From the NCBI GenBank assembly GCA_030068075.1, contig CM057839.1:23692167-23756166 (forward strand): 64,000 nt of DNA, in the 5' to 3' direction. The DNA is from Paguma larvata. Taxonomy: Eukaryota > Chordata > Mammalia > Carnivora > Viverridae. Shown here piece by piece: positions 35,654 to 48,830 of the stretch (position 1 is the first letter of the stretch; every line of letters starts with the position of its first letter). The notes beneath the pieces are model-generated. The model was not told the DNA's origin and did no database searches. It saw only the letters and a program-made list of their open reading frames with translations. Made by a program: the position numbers and the translations under genes.

Positions 35654-35692
<39 letters not shown>

Positions 35693-35745
35693 TCTCTCTC
35701 TCAGCCCCTCACCAATCTTTCAAAATAAATATATAAGCTTAAAAA
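35541..35745 (+). mobile_element. SINEC with long (CT)n, with TSD
   Basis: The head is GGGGCGTCTGGATGGCTCAG. A 40-plus-base CT microsatellite (35657-35702) lies in the body. The flanks ATAAAAACTGTTAGCAA (35524-35540) and ATAAAAACCGTTAACAA (35746-35762) differ at two of 17 positions. Confidence 0.94.
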
Positions 35746-35762
35746 ATAAAAACCGTTAACAA

Positions 35763-37218
35763 AATCATATCAATCTTTCCAGTTGCTAATCTCATAAAAG
35801 TTTTTGTTTTGTTTTGTTTTGTTTTTTAATTTTAATGGGTCATTGCATTTTTTTCCTAGAGAGCTACCTGAGTCTGTTATGATACAAACAAAGGGCACTT
35901 TATGAGAAAAGTGAGAAGAAGGAGACTGAAGGAGGCCTCTCGGTAATGTTGTGAGATGGGAATTGGAGGGAATAGCTGGGGGAACTAGGAGAATGGGCTC
36001 AAAGAAACCAGTGAGATAAACAGTCTCAAAATGTCTTGGAATATTGTTGGATCAGACTTCACACATTACTTGCATATAGAATTCCAGTCTGTGTACAAGG
36101 CTGAAGCACTACCATGGAGCCCTGCTGATCATATATGCATCTAAACAGTTCACAAAGGCAAAGACTTCAACCACTGTTATTTTGAGTCTTGGCAAAATGC
36201 TTTGTGGTCAGTGTGTTCCAGAAAGAATACAAGAGGATGGGAGACTCTTTCAGAGCTGCTGTGAAGCCTCCTCTAATTCACCTCCATATATCCTCTTGGA
36301 GCCTATCTCAGACAGAATTCTTGGGCTCCCTAAGTTCTGATGAAGTAAGCTAGAAACTTTTGCTTATTCTTCTCTTTGCTGAATAACATCTATACATTGT
36401 CACCTTTATCTTTACCTCTTGAGTTGGTCAGGCCTTGCCTTTTATGAATGAGCTTTACACTATCTGATGATCATGCAAGGAGATAACTTTGAATCATCTG
36501 CACTAAGAATTCTCACCTCGAAATCATTCAGAGGGCTCAACAGTCTGTCTGTGCCATGATTTCTTGTTACATGCACTTCAGGAAAGCCAGGAAAGCCCTC
36601 CCTCCACAATAGCTCTCAGCAAACATGAGACATGGACATATTGAGCACCAGTGGAGAGAAGCAGCAAAGCTTGCTATTGAGATGCTCTCAAATTAAGAGA
36701 ATAGGTTAAGTTAGTGAAACATGTGCCTAGTTTTGTTGGTTAAGTATGTGTCTAAATGTATCTTGATTTATTCTTATATCTACATACCCACTGTCACCAA
36801 AGTGGACAACTAGTACAAAGGTTCATTAGCAAGCAGATACAAAAGCAAGAATAGGCAGAAAATAATTCTGATGGCAGATAAGAAAGCTTTTCAATGGATT
36901 TGGTCATTGATATGTATTCCCTTGATCTTGGAATGGAGAAGAATGAGAACTGAAAGAAATTGTAGGGCCAAGATTGGGCAGTTAGGAAGTATAGAACATA
37001 CGAAAGTGCATCCATGGATTATTTACTACTATTTATCCTGTATTTAAATCTGAAAGTACATGACAGTGATGAATCAATGAGACATGGCTAAATGAGTAGC
37101 AAACAGGAGGTAAATTTGCACAAGAAATAATGAATACTGATCTATAGTGTTTAATACTATTTTGGGAAAATATAAATAAAAATTATTCACCTATCCATCT
37201 GAAAATTCTTTAAAACCC
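35763..37218. other. no gene seen
   Basis: A (GTTTT)n run lies at 35800-35826. The 35900-36700 part is of more balanced composition but contains no long frame or recognised repeat. Confidence 0.45.
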
Positions 37219-37230
37219 AGTTATCTTCAG

Positions 37231-37442
37231 AGGTGCCTGGGTGGCTCAGTCAGTTAAGCATCCAACTCTTTCTTGATTTTGGCTCAGGTCATGACCTCAC
37301 AGTGTGTGAGTTTGAGCCTCCTGTCAGGCTCTGCAGTGACAGTGCAGAACTTGCTTGGGATTCTCTGTCCCACCCCTGCTTGTTCTCTCTCTCTCTCTCT
37401 CAAAAATAAGTAAACAAATATTTAAAAAATTATAAATCACAA
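37231..37442 (+). mobile_element. SINEC, with TSD
   Basis: The head is GGTGCCTGGGTGGCTCAGTC. The flanks AGTTATCTTCAG (37219-37230) and AGTTATTTTCAG (37443-37454) differ at one position. Confidence 0.95.
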
Positions 37443-37454
37443 AGTTATTTTCAG

Positions 37455-37939
37455 TATATGTTCCTTTTACTGAAAATAGAATGTTGATCTCAGAAGTATA
37501 CGTGGAATCTGTTACCTTTTCTAGTTTGCAGTCCTAAATGAGATGAGAAAGAAATGTTAATGCTTTAAAAAGCTTCAATTTACATATATTATTTTTTTGC
37601 AAAACAGCATAATGAAATGTTAAGTAAAAGAATTCAGTTCAATTAAAAGCACTACATTTAAGTAGAATTCTGTAGGAAAGTAAAAAATATATGTTAAATA
37701 ATGCTTACAGGAAAATATTTAAAATTTCTGTCAAATAACATTTTTGTCTATATTTTAAGTGAATGATGGAGAGTACCAAATTATTGACTTTTCAATTCTA
37801 TTACTATATTATTTAAGGAAGTTGAATTTGAATATGCCAACAGTTTAATTTTTAAATGCCACTATTTGTAATACTTAAAAATTACTACAATACTTAAATC
37901 TCTGATAAGATATCTAAAAGGTAAGTGCTTTAAAAATTA
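37455..37939. other. no gene seen
   Basis: AT-rich, featureless by eye. Confidence 0.5.
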
Positions 37940-38126
37940 GCATTTATCCATTTTTGAGAAAGAGAGACAGAGCATAAGTGGGTAAGGGGCAGAGAGAGAG
38001 GGAGACACAGAATCTGAAGCAGGCTCCAGGGTCTGAGCTGTCAACACAGAGCCTGACTCGGGCCTTGGAGAGATCATGACCTGATTGGAAGTTGGCCATT
38101 TAACCGACTGAGCCACCCATGCACTC
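37940..38126 (-). mobile_element. SINEC, minus strand
   Basis: Runs from TTTTTGAGAAAGAGAGACAG to the head CGACTGAGCCACCCATGCAC. The tail side is poor in T and no TSD was seen. A small deletion removes part of the B-box region. Confidence 0.92.
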
Positions 38127-38529
38127 CCTGAAATGTAATTTCTAAATGACCAAAGTGGTATACTGATTTTCAAAAACTTCTTTTAAAGTTAAAAAAAAAA
38201 AAAAAAAGAAAATCAAAAACAACTATTCCATTGTAGACTTAGCTAGCTTTATGTGAAGGGCTAGACAGTATCATTTCTGCACTGTGGAGTCCTGATTAAG
38301 GTCTTTATCATATTAATTAGCCCCTCCAGTAATGGGAATTACTGATTTAGGCACCATAGGCATTCAACAAATAAACTCCCCCTGTTTTGTAGTACAATGT
38401 TAGCTTGCACACACTGGCAACCCACTTTGTTAATATCAAAGTAAGTTCAATGCATGGTACAGACGTTACAATGATCCTCCACATAATAGTCAAAATGATC
38501 CTTTTGAAAAAATAGATATAATCTTATCA

Positions 38530-39125
38530 ATTTGTTGATTAAAAGCAATGACTTTTCCTGGTCCTGAGAATAAAATGCAAATTCCTTAACAGTGTTTTGA
38601 AGGCATTCCATGATTATTTCTTTTCATTACCTTTGCAACGTCATTACAAGACTCTCTTCGTTAGTGTACTGCAAAAAAATTTAAAAAAATAAAAATTAAC
38701 TGTCAATTTCTAAAGCACCGAAACCCTTATTCATTTTAGGCCTTTGTATTTGCTGTTCCATTTTTCTATACATAGTTGTCTCTTCCTCATCTTCTGATTC
38801 ATATATATTTTGTTTTTTAAAAAGTATATATTTTTTCTCTTTGGCTCCTGTCTACCTTGACTGCTCTAATCAAGTAGCCTTGCCATCTCCGATCCTATTA
38901 ATCTTTACCTCAGCATCTTCCATTTTTAATCACTTGTAATACTTTTTAATGAAATTAATTTTTGTTGATTTACATGCTTTTTGTCTCTCCATCATGGGCA
39001 CTAACTAAATTTTATTAAGGGGACAGACTACGACTATTTCATTCACCAATATATACCCACTACATAACATCATACCTAGCATATAATAAGTTCTTGAATG
39101 TGTCTGTTAAATAAACAATTTGAGA
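38530..39125 (+). mobile_element. L2 LINE fossil, long 3' segment
   Basis: In order: 'aaaatgcaaattccttaac', 'gaaggcattccatgatta', 'ggcctttgtatttgctgtt', CATCATGGGCACTAACTAA and 'acctagcatataataag', ending near 'gttaaataaac'. The order and spacing match L2 from memory. Confidence 0.75.
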
Positions 39126-39479
39126 TATTTCATACTTCTCTGTGTCATCAGAAAATAATGTCTCTTGGCAGTTGGGTTGTAAAGTCAACCTCTGCTTAGG
39201 AAAAGCCTCATCTTGAACTCACTGGACATTGTATTAAAATAATACTCTGTTAGAATTTTTTCTCTGGTCCCCTAAAGGATTAATTTCAAATAAAAGCCCA
39301 TTCAGATAGGAGTTGGCGATATGGATTTATAACTCTTAATCATATATATCTAATCCTGTCTTGCCTTCTTAAGATCATTTTGCTTTAATTTAGCATCTAT
39401 TCTTTCTTTTAATAAAGTAAATGAAATGCCAAAATGCTCATTATGTAACAAAACCTGTCACATGTAATTTACCTCTATT

Positions 39480-39645
39480 ATTTCACTAAATCTTTATGAC
39501 AATTCACTGGTAGAGGTGTTATCATCCAAGGAGAACATGAAGAGTCACAGAAGAAAAGTAACTTGCTTGAAGACAAATATTTGGATACTTGCAGAGCTGG
39601 GATTTAAAAGCATATTTGTATGCTAAAGGGCTAACACTGAAACCT
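39480..39645 (-). mobile_element. MIR SINE fossil
   Basis: The plus strand carries reverse-complement MIR blocks: 'agtcacagaagaaaagtaa', CTTGCTTGAAGACAAATATT and 'gcagagctgggatttaaaa'. Confidence 0.7.
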
Positions 39646-41164
39646 TGATAGAAATTTATTATACATTTAGTTTTATTTTCAACTTTACAGACAACTTATA
39701 AGGCACTTCAAGTCACATAAGCATATTAAAACAAAGACTTCTCAAAATTACAGAATGTTTAAAAACAGCCTCAAAATATAGATGTAATTTATTGCCAGAG
39801 GCATCATCTTTGTAAGAAAAGTGCGATTTTTTTAGAGTATAAAACTTTATATATTTTTAATGGCAGAAATATATTCTTGCAAGTTACCACAAGAAAAATG
39901 AGAACTACAGAAGATGCGTAACTGAAAAATAACTGAGAACAAACATAAAGTGCATAGAGAACAAAATACTTCTTTTTGTAAACATCTCTGAAGGTGTATG
40001 CTATCTGGAAAAAAAATGTGCATGGCCAACTTCGTTTTTCATTTTGCTTTGTTTCTCAGTTCAAGGTTAGGAATGTGAAATTCAATAGATTACAAATTAC
40101 AGTCTATACAGCCTACATGACAAGCACAAAATGTTGCCTTAATTCCTTCTTTTCTTTTTACTATTGTATCCTGCCTTTACAGCACATATGTATGATAACC
40201 AAATTGTGGAAATGATTTGAAATAATCACTGCGACCTCATTTATAGAGCTTTTGATGCTTGCTGAATATGAGAGAAGAGTAGAAAATATATTTAAACCAA
40301 TTACGGTTTTCTCTATAATCGTGATTCTCTAGACTCCTCAATTTTATATAAAAATCTATATAATTATGGGAAATGAAATAGAGTTGCATGATTTAGCTTT
40401 AATATAAAATAAGAATCTTCTTCCTAACTTAACTAGTAGATAAAAGAGACAGCAGGTTTTGAAATTCATGTGAGCAAATCCCATCAGGAGAGGATAGAAA
40501 GGATGACTATCTCAATGTGAAAGGTGAGAATATAAAGATATAACTGTTTTTAGTTAAATAAAATTATGCTCATTTATGCTTTGGAATTTTTTTTGCAGCA
40601 ATCTGCATTCTAATACACATATAAAAATAATGTTGCTAGTAAGGTAGAAAATTCACAAAAAATTCATAGTGACAGCAGCACCTATCACAAACAACATATT
40701 TTCCCATGTCACGGAGACAAAAATCGAGATAACAATTGCACACACTGTCCATCTACGGGCTCAAAAACATATGAATTGTTTGTTAAGTCCATAGACAAGA
40801 AGACTTTAATGGCCTTTATAAGTGTACACAGAGGTAGCAGAAAACCTAAGAATGGCTATGTTAATAGATGGTCTTCATTCCTTCTTTCCTAAATGTATCA
40901 ACTGAAGAAATGTGAGTTTTAGATATTCATTCTCAAATGATATTAGTCTTTATATCTCTTCTGTTCTATACAGAGAAACCTAGTTATTTAACATCAACCA
41001 TGTTCTTCTCCTTCTCCATTAAGTGGGATGTTGGGAGCCTTATACTCCCCAATTAACTTCCATTACCACTCCTCTTGTCTTCAAACATCTGCCAGCAAGG
41101 AGTCAATAAGAGGGTCTAGGACAAAGGATTATCTTGGCAAGATACTCATATCTCCCAATACCAC
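39646..41164. other. no gene seen
   Basis: AT-rich. The 60- and 73-codon frames near 39850-40215 are unremarkable. Confidence 0.45.
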
Positions 41165-42265
41165 AAGGTAAAATTTATCAAGAGGAGTGGGGTCAACCTG
41201 ATGGAGAAGTAGGGAGGTCCAAAGGTCCCTCATCCCTCCAACACAGCAGTATTGAAGCCAGAAGACTTGGAATTCCTGGAGTCTGGGCTACAGAGTGACA
41301 GAAACATCTCCAGGGGACCATGGAGACAGCTTGGTGGGCCATCGTTTTGTGATTGCAAACTGGGAGAGATAAAACGGGTGGCATAGGCACAGAGGGGAGG
41401 GATCCCTTTCTGTGAAGAGATGAAAGGATGAGAAAGAGAGGCTATAGGATTGTATTTTGACAAAGAAAAACCTCTTCGGATCATGGACCGAGGAATGGAA
41501 AAAATGGACAGAAGGCCAATTTCTAACTTTCAAATAGCCTCAGTTAGGAGTGATGATCCAGGGTTGTGGGACTTTCTCTGTACTGGGGCCAGCCAACCTT
41601 TTCACACACCTGGGGGGAAAAGGAGCCATCCCTAGGCTCGGTACTGAACTCAGAGGCACACTGGGAGAGTAGTCTCCTCCCTCCAGTGCTGTGGGAAGAA
41701 GGTACATAGCCGCTTCAAGGACAAAAGACCCTGCAGGTACCTGCCAGCCAGAGGCCCTTTGTTGGCTGGGAGGAGTGGTGTTACCCCAGAACCAGAGCTC
41801 GCAGAGCAGGATCCTTTAAAACATCAGGCTTTGAATCCACACAGAGTACATGAGAGGCAAAGGAGACTGGGGAGCAGGACAAACCAACCTCTTCACTCCT
41901 GCAGGGTGCTGTGAGGTCTTGCCTGAACAGTGTGGTTTGGGACAGCCCATTTAGGAAGGAGAGACTTGGGTGTCAACAATTTTCTCCCCATCACCAACAA
42001 TATGGGACTTCAGGGAACAGGACAGCAGGCCCCCAGTGGAGGTGGGAAAACCCTACACCAAACCCTGCCCACACTCTGCCTGGTAACTGAGTATTTATGA
42101 GAGTGAGATTGACACTGACCAAAACCAGATGGCCCCTCCTCCAGACCAGCACAGCCGTAGGTCCCAAGGCACCATCAGATAGTGATGCAGCGGTTTTGCA
42201 TTTTCTGATTTGATTCTTGGTCAATTCTTACTGTGTGAACCAGAAAGCTGGAGTAGCCATACATA
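41165..42265 (+). mobile_element. probable L1 5' region (5' UTR plus short ORF2 tag)
   Basis: An abrupt GC-rich, purine-rich block of about 1.1 kb stands in AT-rich DNA. Its style (GGAATTCCTGGAGTCTGGGC, GAGATTGACACTGACC, TCCTCCAGACCAGCACAGCC) resembles an older L1 5' UTR. It ends with CCAGAAAGCTGGAGTAGCCA (42240-42259), which matches the ORF2 endonuclease KAGVA segment that the L1 at 1551-1572 carries on the other strand. ORF1 is missing between. Frames of 60-84 codons here are chance. Family assignment is from memory. Confidence 0.5.
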
Positions 42266-42338
42266 CATATATATATATATACACACATATATATGCACAT
42301 ATATACATGTGTATATACACGTATATATATGTATGTAT
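42260..42338. repeat. (TA)n/(CA)n/(TG)n microsatellite
   Basis: An imperfect alternation of TATATA, ACACAC and TGTATATA, about 80 bases, exactly between the plus-strand and minus-strand L1 pieces. Confidence 0.9.
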
Positions 42339-43690
42339 ATTTTTTCCTATCTTTTCTCTATGCAGAAGCTTTTTATTATGATGTAGTCCCAATATTTATT
42401 TTTGCTTTTGTTTTCTTTGCTTCAGGAGACATATCTAGAAAAATGTTGCTATGGCCAATGTCAAAGAAATTACTACTTGTTCTCTGTTCTATGATTCTTA
42501 GGGTTTTTGGTCTCACATTTAGGTCTTTAATCCATTTAGATTTTATTTTTTTGTATTTAGTGAAGAAAGTATTTCAGTTTCATTCCTTTGCATATAGCTG
42601 TCCAGTTTTCCCAACACCATTTGTTGAAGAGATTCTTTTCCATTGTGTATTCTTATCTCTTTTGTTGAAGATTAATTGACCATATAATTGACCATTAATT
42701 GACCATATATTTTTTCTCAGCTTTTATCCTGTTCTAATTGACCTATGTGTCTATTTTTATGTCAGTAGCGTACTGTTTTGATTACTGCAGGTTTGTAATA
42801 GATGTCAAAATCTGAATTGTGATGCCTCTAGCTTTGTTTTTCTTTTTCAAGATTGTTTTACCTATTTGGGGTCTTTTGTGATTCCATATAAACTTTAGGA
42901 CTATTCGTTCTCGTTCTGTGAAAACTATAGTTGGGATTTTCATAGGGATTGCATTAAATCTTTAGATTGCTTTTGAGTAGCATGCACATATAATAGTATT
43001 TGTTTTTCTAAACAAAGCATGAAATATCTTTCCATTTCTTTGGGTTGCCTCATATTACTTTCATCAGTGTTTTATAGTGTTCAGAGTACAGGTCTTTCAC
43101 CTCCTTGGTTAAGTTTTTTCCTGAGTTTTTAATTCTCATTGATGCAATTTTAAATGGGATTGCTTTCACAATTACTCTTTGTGCTGCTAATTATTAGTGT
43201 ATAGAAGTGCAACAGATTTCCGTACATTGCTTTGGTTTCTTACAACCTTACAGAATTCATTTATCAGTTCTAATAGTTTTTTGGTGGCATCTTTAGGGTA
43301 TTCTCTAGCATAACGTCATTTAAAATAGTGAAAGTTTTACTTCTTTGCCAATTTGGATGCCTTTTATTCCTTTTTCTGTGTGATTGCTATGCCTAGGAGG
43401 ACTTCTTGAATTATATTGAATAAAAGTGGTGAGATTGGACAATTTTGTCTTGTTCCTGACCTTAGGGGAAAGGCTCTCAGTTTTTCTCCATTGACTATGA
43501 TATTAGCTGTGGGTTTTTCATATATGGCCTTTACTATGTGGAGGTATTTTTCCTCTAAGCCTACTTTGTTGAAGATTTTAATCATGAGTGGATGCTGTAC
43601 TTTGTCAAACGCTTTGTCTGTACCTTTTGAAATGATTATATGGTTTTTATCCTTTCTCTGAGACTTCTGTTAATGAGGAAGAATATTTCG
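42335..43690 (-). mobile_element. L1 ORF2 C-terminal part, minus strand
   Basis: Reverse-complement L1 is clear: 'gcagaagctttttattatg', CCAACACCATTTGTTGAAGA, 'attactgcaggtttgtaat' and 'catcagtgttttatagtg'. A conceptual minus-strand frame at 43585-43364 contains reverse-transcriptase words ([34 protein letters not shown]). The place of the catalytic FADD motif, near 43300, is disrupted. The 5' side ends near 43690 inside the reverse-transcriptase domain. Confidence 0.88.
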
Positions 43691-45054
43691 CTGTAAAAGA
43701 AAAAGTCTGATGCCAAATGAAAAGACAGATCAACATAGAAAAAGAAAAGTACAACATTATGAATGAAAGAGTTCAAAGATAAGTGCATAGATATAATACA
43801 CAAAATAAAATTGGTGCAGTACGGATGTGAATCCACTCTATAAATTTTGAATGTATTCAAATATTTTATATTTGTCAATAAAATCTTTTCAGTGTTGTTA
43901 TTTTTCATGTTTCTTTATGTCCTTTTTAATGAATGTCTGCTTTTATTTTTCATGATTTTATCTTTTATAGCAAAACTGCCTTAAGACCAATTAGTTATGC
44001 AGCAACATTGTTTGTGGCAATAATTCTTGTAGCAAAGATCTTTATGGCCCAGATGCTTACAGTGAGAATACCAGACACGAATTTTCACCTATTTCCTGTA
44101 CTTCTGTTCTAAATGTCTTCTTTGATCTCTTGATCTAACTGATTACTGGCTTCCCTGGAACCATGGCTTCTCCTTTTCTCAAAACTCTTAGTTACTTTCT
44201 CTGCACACTTTTATATTATTGGGCCAAGAAATGAAGTTAGTGTCCTTCTTACAGGTTTCAAATAATTTTTCCTTTGTCCATTAAATATTCTTAATGTTGA
44301 GTCACAGGTCAGCACACCATAGTACCCTGTATTCCTGGTTATTACTGTCGCCTGTAGAGTCCCCAGTTTATTTGCCTTCATTCACTCAATATTCAGTCAC
44401 TACTATACACTGTAACACCATTCTTATTTTTGGATCTGAGTGATTTCAGTATCCATTTATCTGTCCTTCCTTCCAATACTCTTGACTTCCCATTCCCTGA
44501 CTTTGTATCTTTTAATCTTCTATCTAACATTAGCCACTTATTCCCATAGTGGTAATATGGAATTGCAAATCACTTCAACTTATCCACTATTTCAGTATCA
44601 ATATCTTTCTACTCTGATCCACAGAATAATGCACTTATAATAATCTTAGATTTCTCCCCACAACAAGAACCTAAAATTCATTTACCTCACAACATTTCAC
44701 TAATTTTAACCATTTCATTTCTATATTTTGATCTTTATCTAGCTTAAATTATTTGTTAGAATGTTATAACCAGTTTTCTACATAGAATTTCAAATCGAGT
44801 GTCTTCTATTTCTTCCTAGTCTCTTGGGAAATCTCCAATGTTGATAAAAAGATTAACTGGTTTTACTTTAGGTCCATGGCCACTAATCTCAAGAGGACAC
44901 TAAATGCTGCCCAGGAAGCATATTAGTGTTTCATAATCTATTTAGTATCTTAATCTTCTAGAAGTCCTAAACAGTCTCCTCTCTCCCCAGGTTTGTTTAA
45001 GGACCGCCCCCCCCCCAATCTTCATTGTTTTGGGTAATCACACTTTTCCATTTA
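43691..45054. other. no gene seen; possibly ancient repeat
   Basis: The 44100-44860 part is pyrimidine-rich and may be an unrecognised ancient repeat. Frames of 66-90 codons show no domain. Confidence 0.4.
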
Positions 45055-45069
45055 CATACTGGTATTCTT

Positions 45070-45279
45070 CTTTTTTTTAATGTTTATTTCTGAGAGAGAC
45101 AGAGCATGAGCAGGAGAGAGGCAGAGAGAGAGGGAGATACAGAATCTGAAGCAGGCTCCAAGCTCAGAGCTGTCAGCACAGAGCCTGACGCAGGCTCAAA
45201 CTCACGAACCATGAGATCGTGACCTGAGCTGAAGTTGGACATTTATCCAACTGAGCCACCCAGTTGCCCCTGGGTGCCC
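45070..45279 (-). mobile_element. SINEC, minus strand
   Basis: Poly(T), then AATGTTTATTTCTGAGAGAG, ending with GAGCCACCCAGTTGCCCCTG. The last bases TGGGTGCCC repeat part of the head. The flanks CTGGTATTCTT (45059-45069) and TTGGCATTCTT (45280-45290) suggest a TSD. Confidence 0.93.
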
Positions 45280-45537
45280 TTGGCATTCTTTTTTTTATTG
45301 GGGAAAAAAATCCACTTCTCTGTCAGCATCATTAACTATATTCTCTCCCGTTCTTCGTATATCTAAAGATAACCCATCTCTTTTCTTATTTAGGGCCATT
45401 CTATCTTCTTGTTCATAGAACCATCCTCCCTTGCTTTTTCATATCATTCTGGTAATTTAATCTCTAAATCTCCCCCCCCCCAATTCTCTCTCTACTTTTT
45501 TCCCATTCGACTATATCCTATTTGTTTCATGTTAAAA

Positions 45538-45555
45538 TGCACACACGCACACACA

Positions 45556-45586
<31 letters not shown>

Positions 45587-45588
45587 TT
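45538..45588. repeat. (CA)n with central CGCGCGC
   Basis: An alternating purine-pyrimidine tract of about 50 bases with GCGCGCGC in the middle. It has the sequence type prone to the Z-DNA form. Confidence 0.9.
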
Positions 45589-45925
45589 AGTTGACAATAA
45601 CTTAAATATTGCTTAACCCAAGGGAAAATTCTTAGTCCTCACTTTTCCTAACCACCGGATTACTGTTTTCTCTTCAAATTTTCTTCATTTGACTGATATT
45701 TTTTAGTTAAAACAATGTGGTTTTTATAACCCTGTTCTGTCCTGTGATGCTAGTAAAATATGTCAGAAAAGCACTTAATTCAAATAAACTAATTCAAAAT
45801 ATACCTCTTGGGGAAAATCTGTTCAATGTTTAGAGAAGGAAACTGAGAACTGAGGAGACCTGAGGCCAGATACGGATGACATTCTAATACCAACATAAAC
45901 AGAAAGAACAGCATTTTAAAATAGA

Positions 45926-45972
45926 AAGGAAGGAAGAAGGAAAGAAAGAAGAGAAGAGAGGAGGAAGGAAAT
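45926..45972. repeat. (GGAA/GAAA)n purine tract
   Basis: An almost pure A/G run (GGAAGGAAGAAGGAAAGAAA and on), visible directly. Confidence 0.85.
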
Positions 45973-47289
45973 GTATGATGGAGGAAGTAGAGAAAGAAGA
46001 AACAAAAATCGAGATGATGGCTAAATAATAGGATATTTTCTAATATGATAATTCAATCTCCATCATAAATTTTAAGTTTACTTTTAGTGATGGAGAAAAT
46101 GGGCTTTCATTTCACTTATTTGAAGTCTATAACTCCAGTTTCTGAAACATTGGTACCATTTATATGACATCAATATTTATATCATGGTATTCACAGGTCC
46201 TGGCTTACTGATATCTATTTACCAGTAAACAGCAGCACAAGCACATGGCAGAGAAGAATTCTGCTATAGCAAGAGGTGAAGACCATGGCACATGAGCCAT
46301 GCCACAAGAGCTCTCAGGCCTAACACAGTAAGATTTCGTATTGAAGTGTGTCTTTTCTATAGGCTGTCCCATAAGATCCAGAAAATTTCAATAACTGTAT
46401 TAATATTAATGGTCTCTACTAGACCTCTACCAGAAAGATAATGAACCATGGGTGAAGTTAAATTAGAAACAGTAGAAGAGGTATTAAGACTACAGATAAG
46501 AATGTTATTTTTATCGCTTGGAGTAGCCTTCATGTCCCCTGAATTATGCATGTAAGCAATTGTGAATAAGCAACCTGCGGTCTAGTTTGTTTAATTGGTG
46601 AGCATTTATAACCATTATCTGGTATCACCTAAACACCCTGCAATGATCTTTAATGATTCCCATTTTGAATAAAGATTTATGTTAACTTATTAGCCTATTA
46701 GGAATATACTTTGGCTTCAACAGTGGACCAATGAAATTCCATTTCTAAGGATCATCAAAGGTGTTATAATGAAAAGAGTTTATGGTTTTTAAACATAAAA
46801 ATGAAGGTAGTATTTTTATCATGTGTATGGAATGGCATACTAATCATAATTATTTCCTTAATGTACTTTAATCATTATAGCAACTTATTAGCTACCAAAC
46901 ATACACAGATTTGATTATTTTGTTCTATCTTCAGCAAGGGTGGTGTATGAAAACCTAGACCATCCACAATACATTGTAAATAATTATAGCAGTATAGGGA
47001 GAGAAAAAAGGCAAATAATTAGCTAAGGCAAGTATTAAGTAAATAAATTATAGTTTCCTTAAGCTTCTCTGGGATCAATTTATATCATTAGCCACTGCTT
47101 TCTTAGTTTTATCATCTTTCTCTTTTAAAAACATATTTGGTTTTGTAAAAATAGAATTGTGGTACGTATGTTTGGACTATCTTTTTCAAATAAGGGACAC
47201 TTAAGTTTTAATAAAAACTAGTTTTTATCATGTAGTGAATAACTGATTTTATAAATGAACTATGTTTTATTATACTTATTTATTTTCTG

Positions 47290-47486
47290 AAGTTTATTTA
47301 TTTTGAGAGAGACAGAGACAGCATGATGGGAGAGTGGTAAAAAGAAGGGGGTACAGAGAATTGCAAGCAGACTCTGTGCTGCCAGCACAGAACCTAATGC
47401 AGGGCTCAAACCCAGGAAACCCTGAGAGCATAACCTGAGCCAAAACCAAGAGTCAGACGATTAACTGACTGAGCCACTGGGGAGCC
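47290..47486 (-). mobile_element. SINEC, minus strand, diverged
   Basis: Starts TTTCTGAAGTTTATTTATTT and ends CTGACTGAGCCACTGGGGAG. It is older than most copies here and no clear TSD was seen. Confidence 0.88.
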
Positions 47487-48812
47487 CTGAGTTCTCTTCC
47501 TTTTATTAATTGCCTTCAGTTGAAATACTAAGGAAATCGAAGGGAAGGTGTTTTTGTAGTTACACTGCATAATACATTTCTCATTCAGACATGATCTTTC
47601 AAAAATAAGATAATCAAAAACAATGTGAAAATGTCCTTGATAAAACCAATTTTGTGAATGGAATTCTGATAGGTTTTATGTGCCTCACATTTATGGAATT
47701 CTAAGGATGCATGAAGTTTTAAGTATACAGAAATTACTTCAGAACACTTCAGATAATTGTCACTCTCTTTTAGAATAAATAACTCACTGAGGACTGAAGG
47801 ATTAAAAAGTTATACAATTAAGAAATGGGTATATATCAGATATACAATACAAAATACATTCCTCGAGATTTTCTCATGCATGTCATATAGAAACTTCTTA
47901 GATCTTAATAATATTTAGAGTAACCTTGATGAAATCACTTCTAAAACTTCCTAGAGAGACATTTTTGCTGATGCCTTGAAATTTAATCATAAAACCCAAA
48001 ATATACTCAAATAGAATATTCATATAATGCACCGTGAAAATTGTGGCATACCATGTTTTAGATCTTGTTAGCTCTGATTCATAAAATGTGACATTTCTTA
48101 TGCCATTTGCAAGGCACTTAATTCATCCAGAAAATCTCCTTATATTTTCTACACTCGAAAAGCTTTATTATTTTGTAATAAAAACTATTTTGAAGAGGTA
48201 GAATGATGCAGATGTATAATGTGATAAATATTAGACCATGTTATAAACTGTAAACTAACCCATTCTAGAATGCTGAATATCAGTTCCAGATCAACAAGGT
48301 GCAAGACAACTACAATAAAATGTTAACAATCAACTAAGCACACTATATTTAATGTAATTGTAACAAAGCTTTAATAATGAAATCTAACCTTTTCTTTGTA
48401 TATACATCTTTAATTAGTATCTTGGCAGAATTTTTGATATTAGTAATAATAACATCATGTGAACAATCTGTGAAACATTTACAATTTTATCTCTTATTAG
48501 AAAAAAATAAAAATACACTAAATGCTCATTGGTGGAAACATCTAGTGGTATTTTTAAAAGATTATATGTTATACCCTTAGAGGATCCGGAAAGTAGGAAA
48601 AGACATAATTTGTAACTTTTCAGCACCTTTTGTGAAGTATGCTTGTAGAAGATTCTAATGTAACTCATATTTGAGAAAAGAGTGAAAGGCATGTATAAGA
48701 CTGTGTAGAAAGTCATCAAATGTGAAAAAAATTAACTGTCAATGATAAAATATAACTATATATTACCATGTTATATAACTTTTTGTCAACACATTTGGAA
48801 TTGGACTATTCC
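47487..48812. other. no gene seen
   Basis: AT-rich. A 101-codon minus-strand frame (48414-48719) has no recognisable motif and overlaps a 67-codon plus frame; both are probably chance. Confidence 0.45.
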
Positions 48813-48830
48813 CAAATTAAATCCATTTTA

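Larger units (their letters stand above)
45292..47289. other. no gene seen; contains simple repeats
   Basis: Holds the CA/CG tract at 45538-45588 and the purine tract at 45926-45972. The rest is AT-rich without recognised structure. Confidence 0.45.

Noticed and set aside
41193..41635. Cluster of overlapping 60-84 codon frames
   Set aside because: They fall in the GC-rich L1-like 5' segment and show no domain.
42673..42712. Repeated ATTGACCAT words
   Set aside because: A small local tandem duplication inside the L1 ORF2 fragment, not an array of functional sites.
48414..48719. 101-codon minus-strand frame
   Set aside because: Hydrophobic and low-complexity from AT-rich DNA; no recognisable family.
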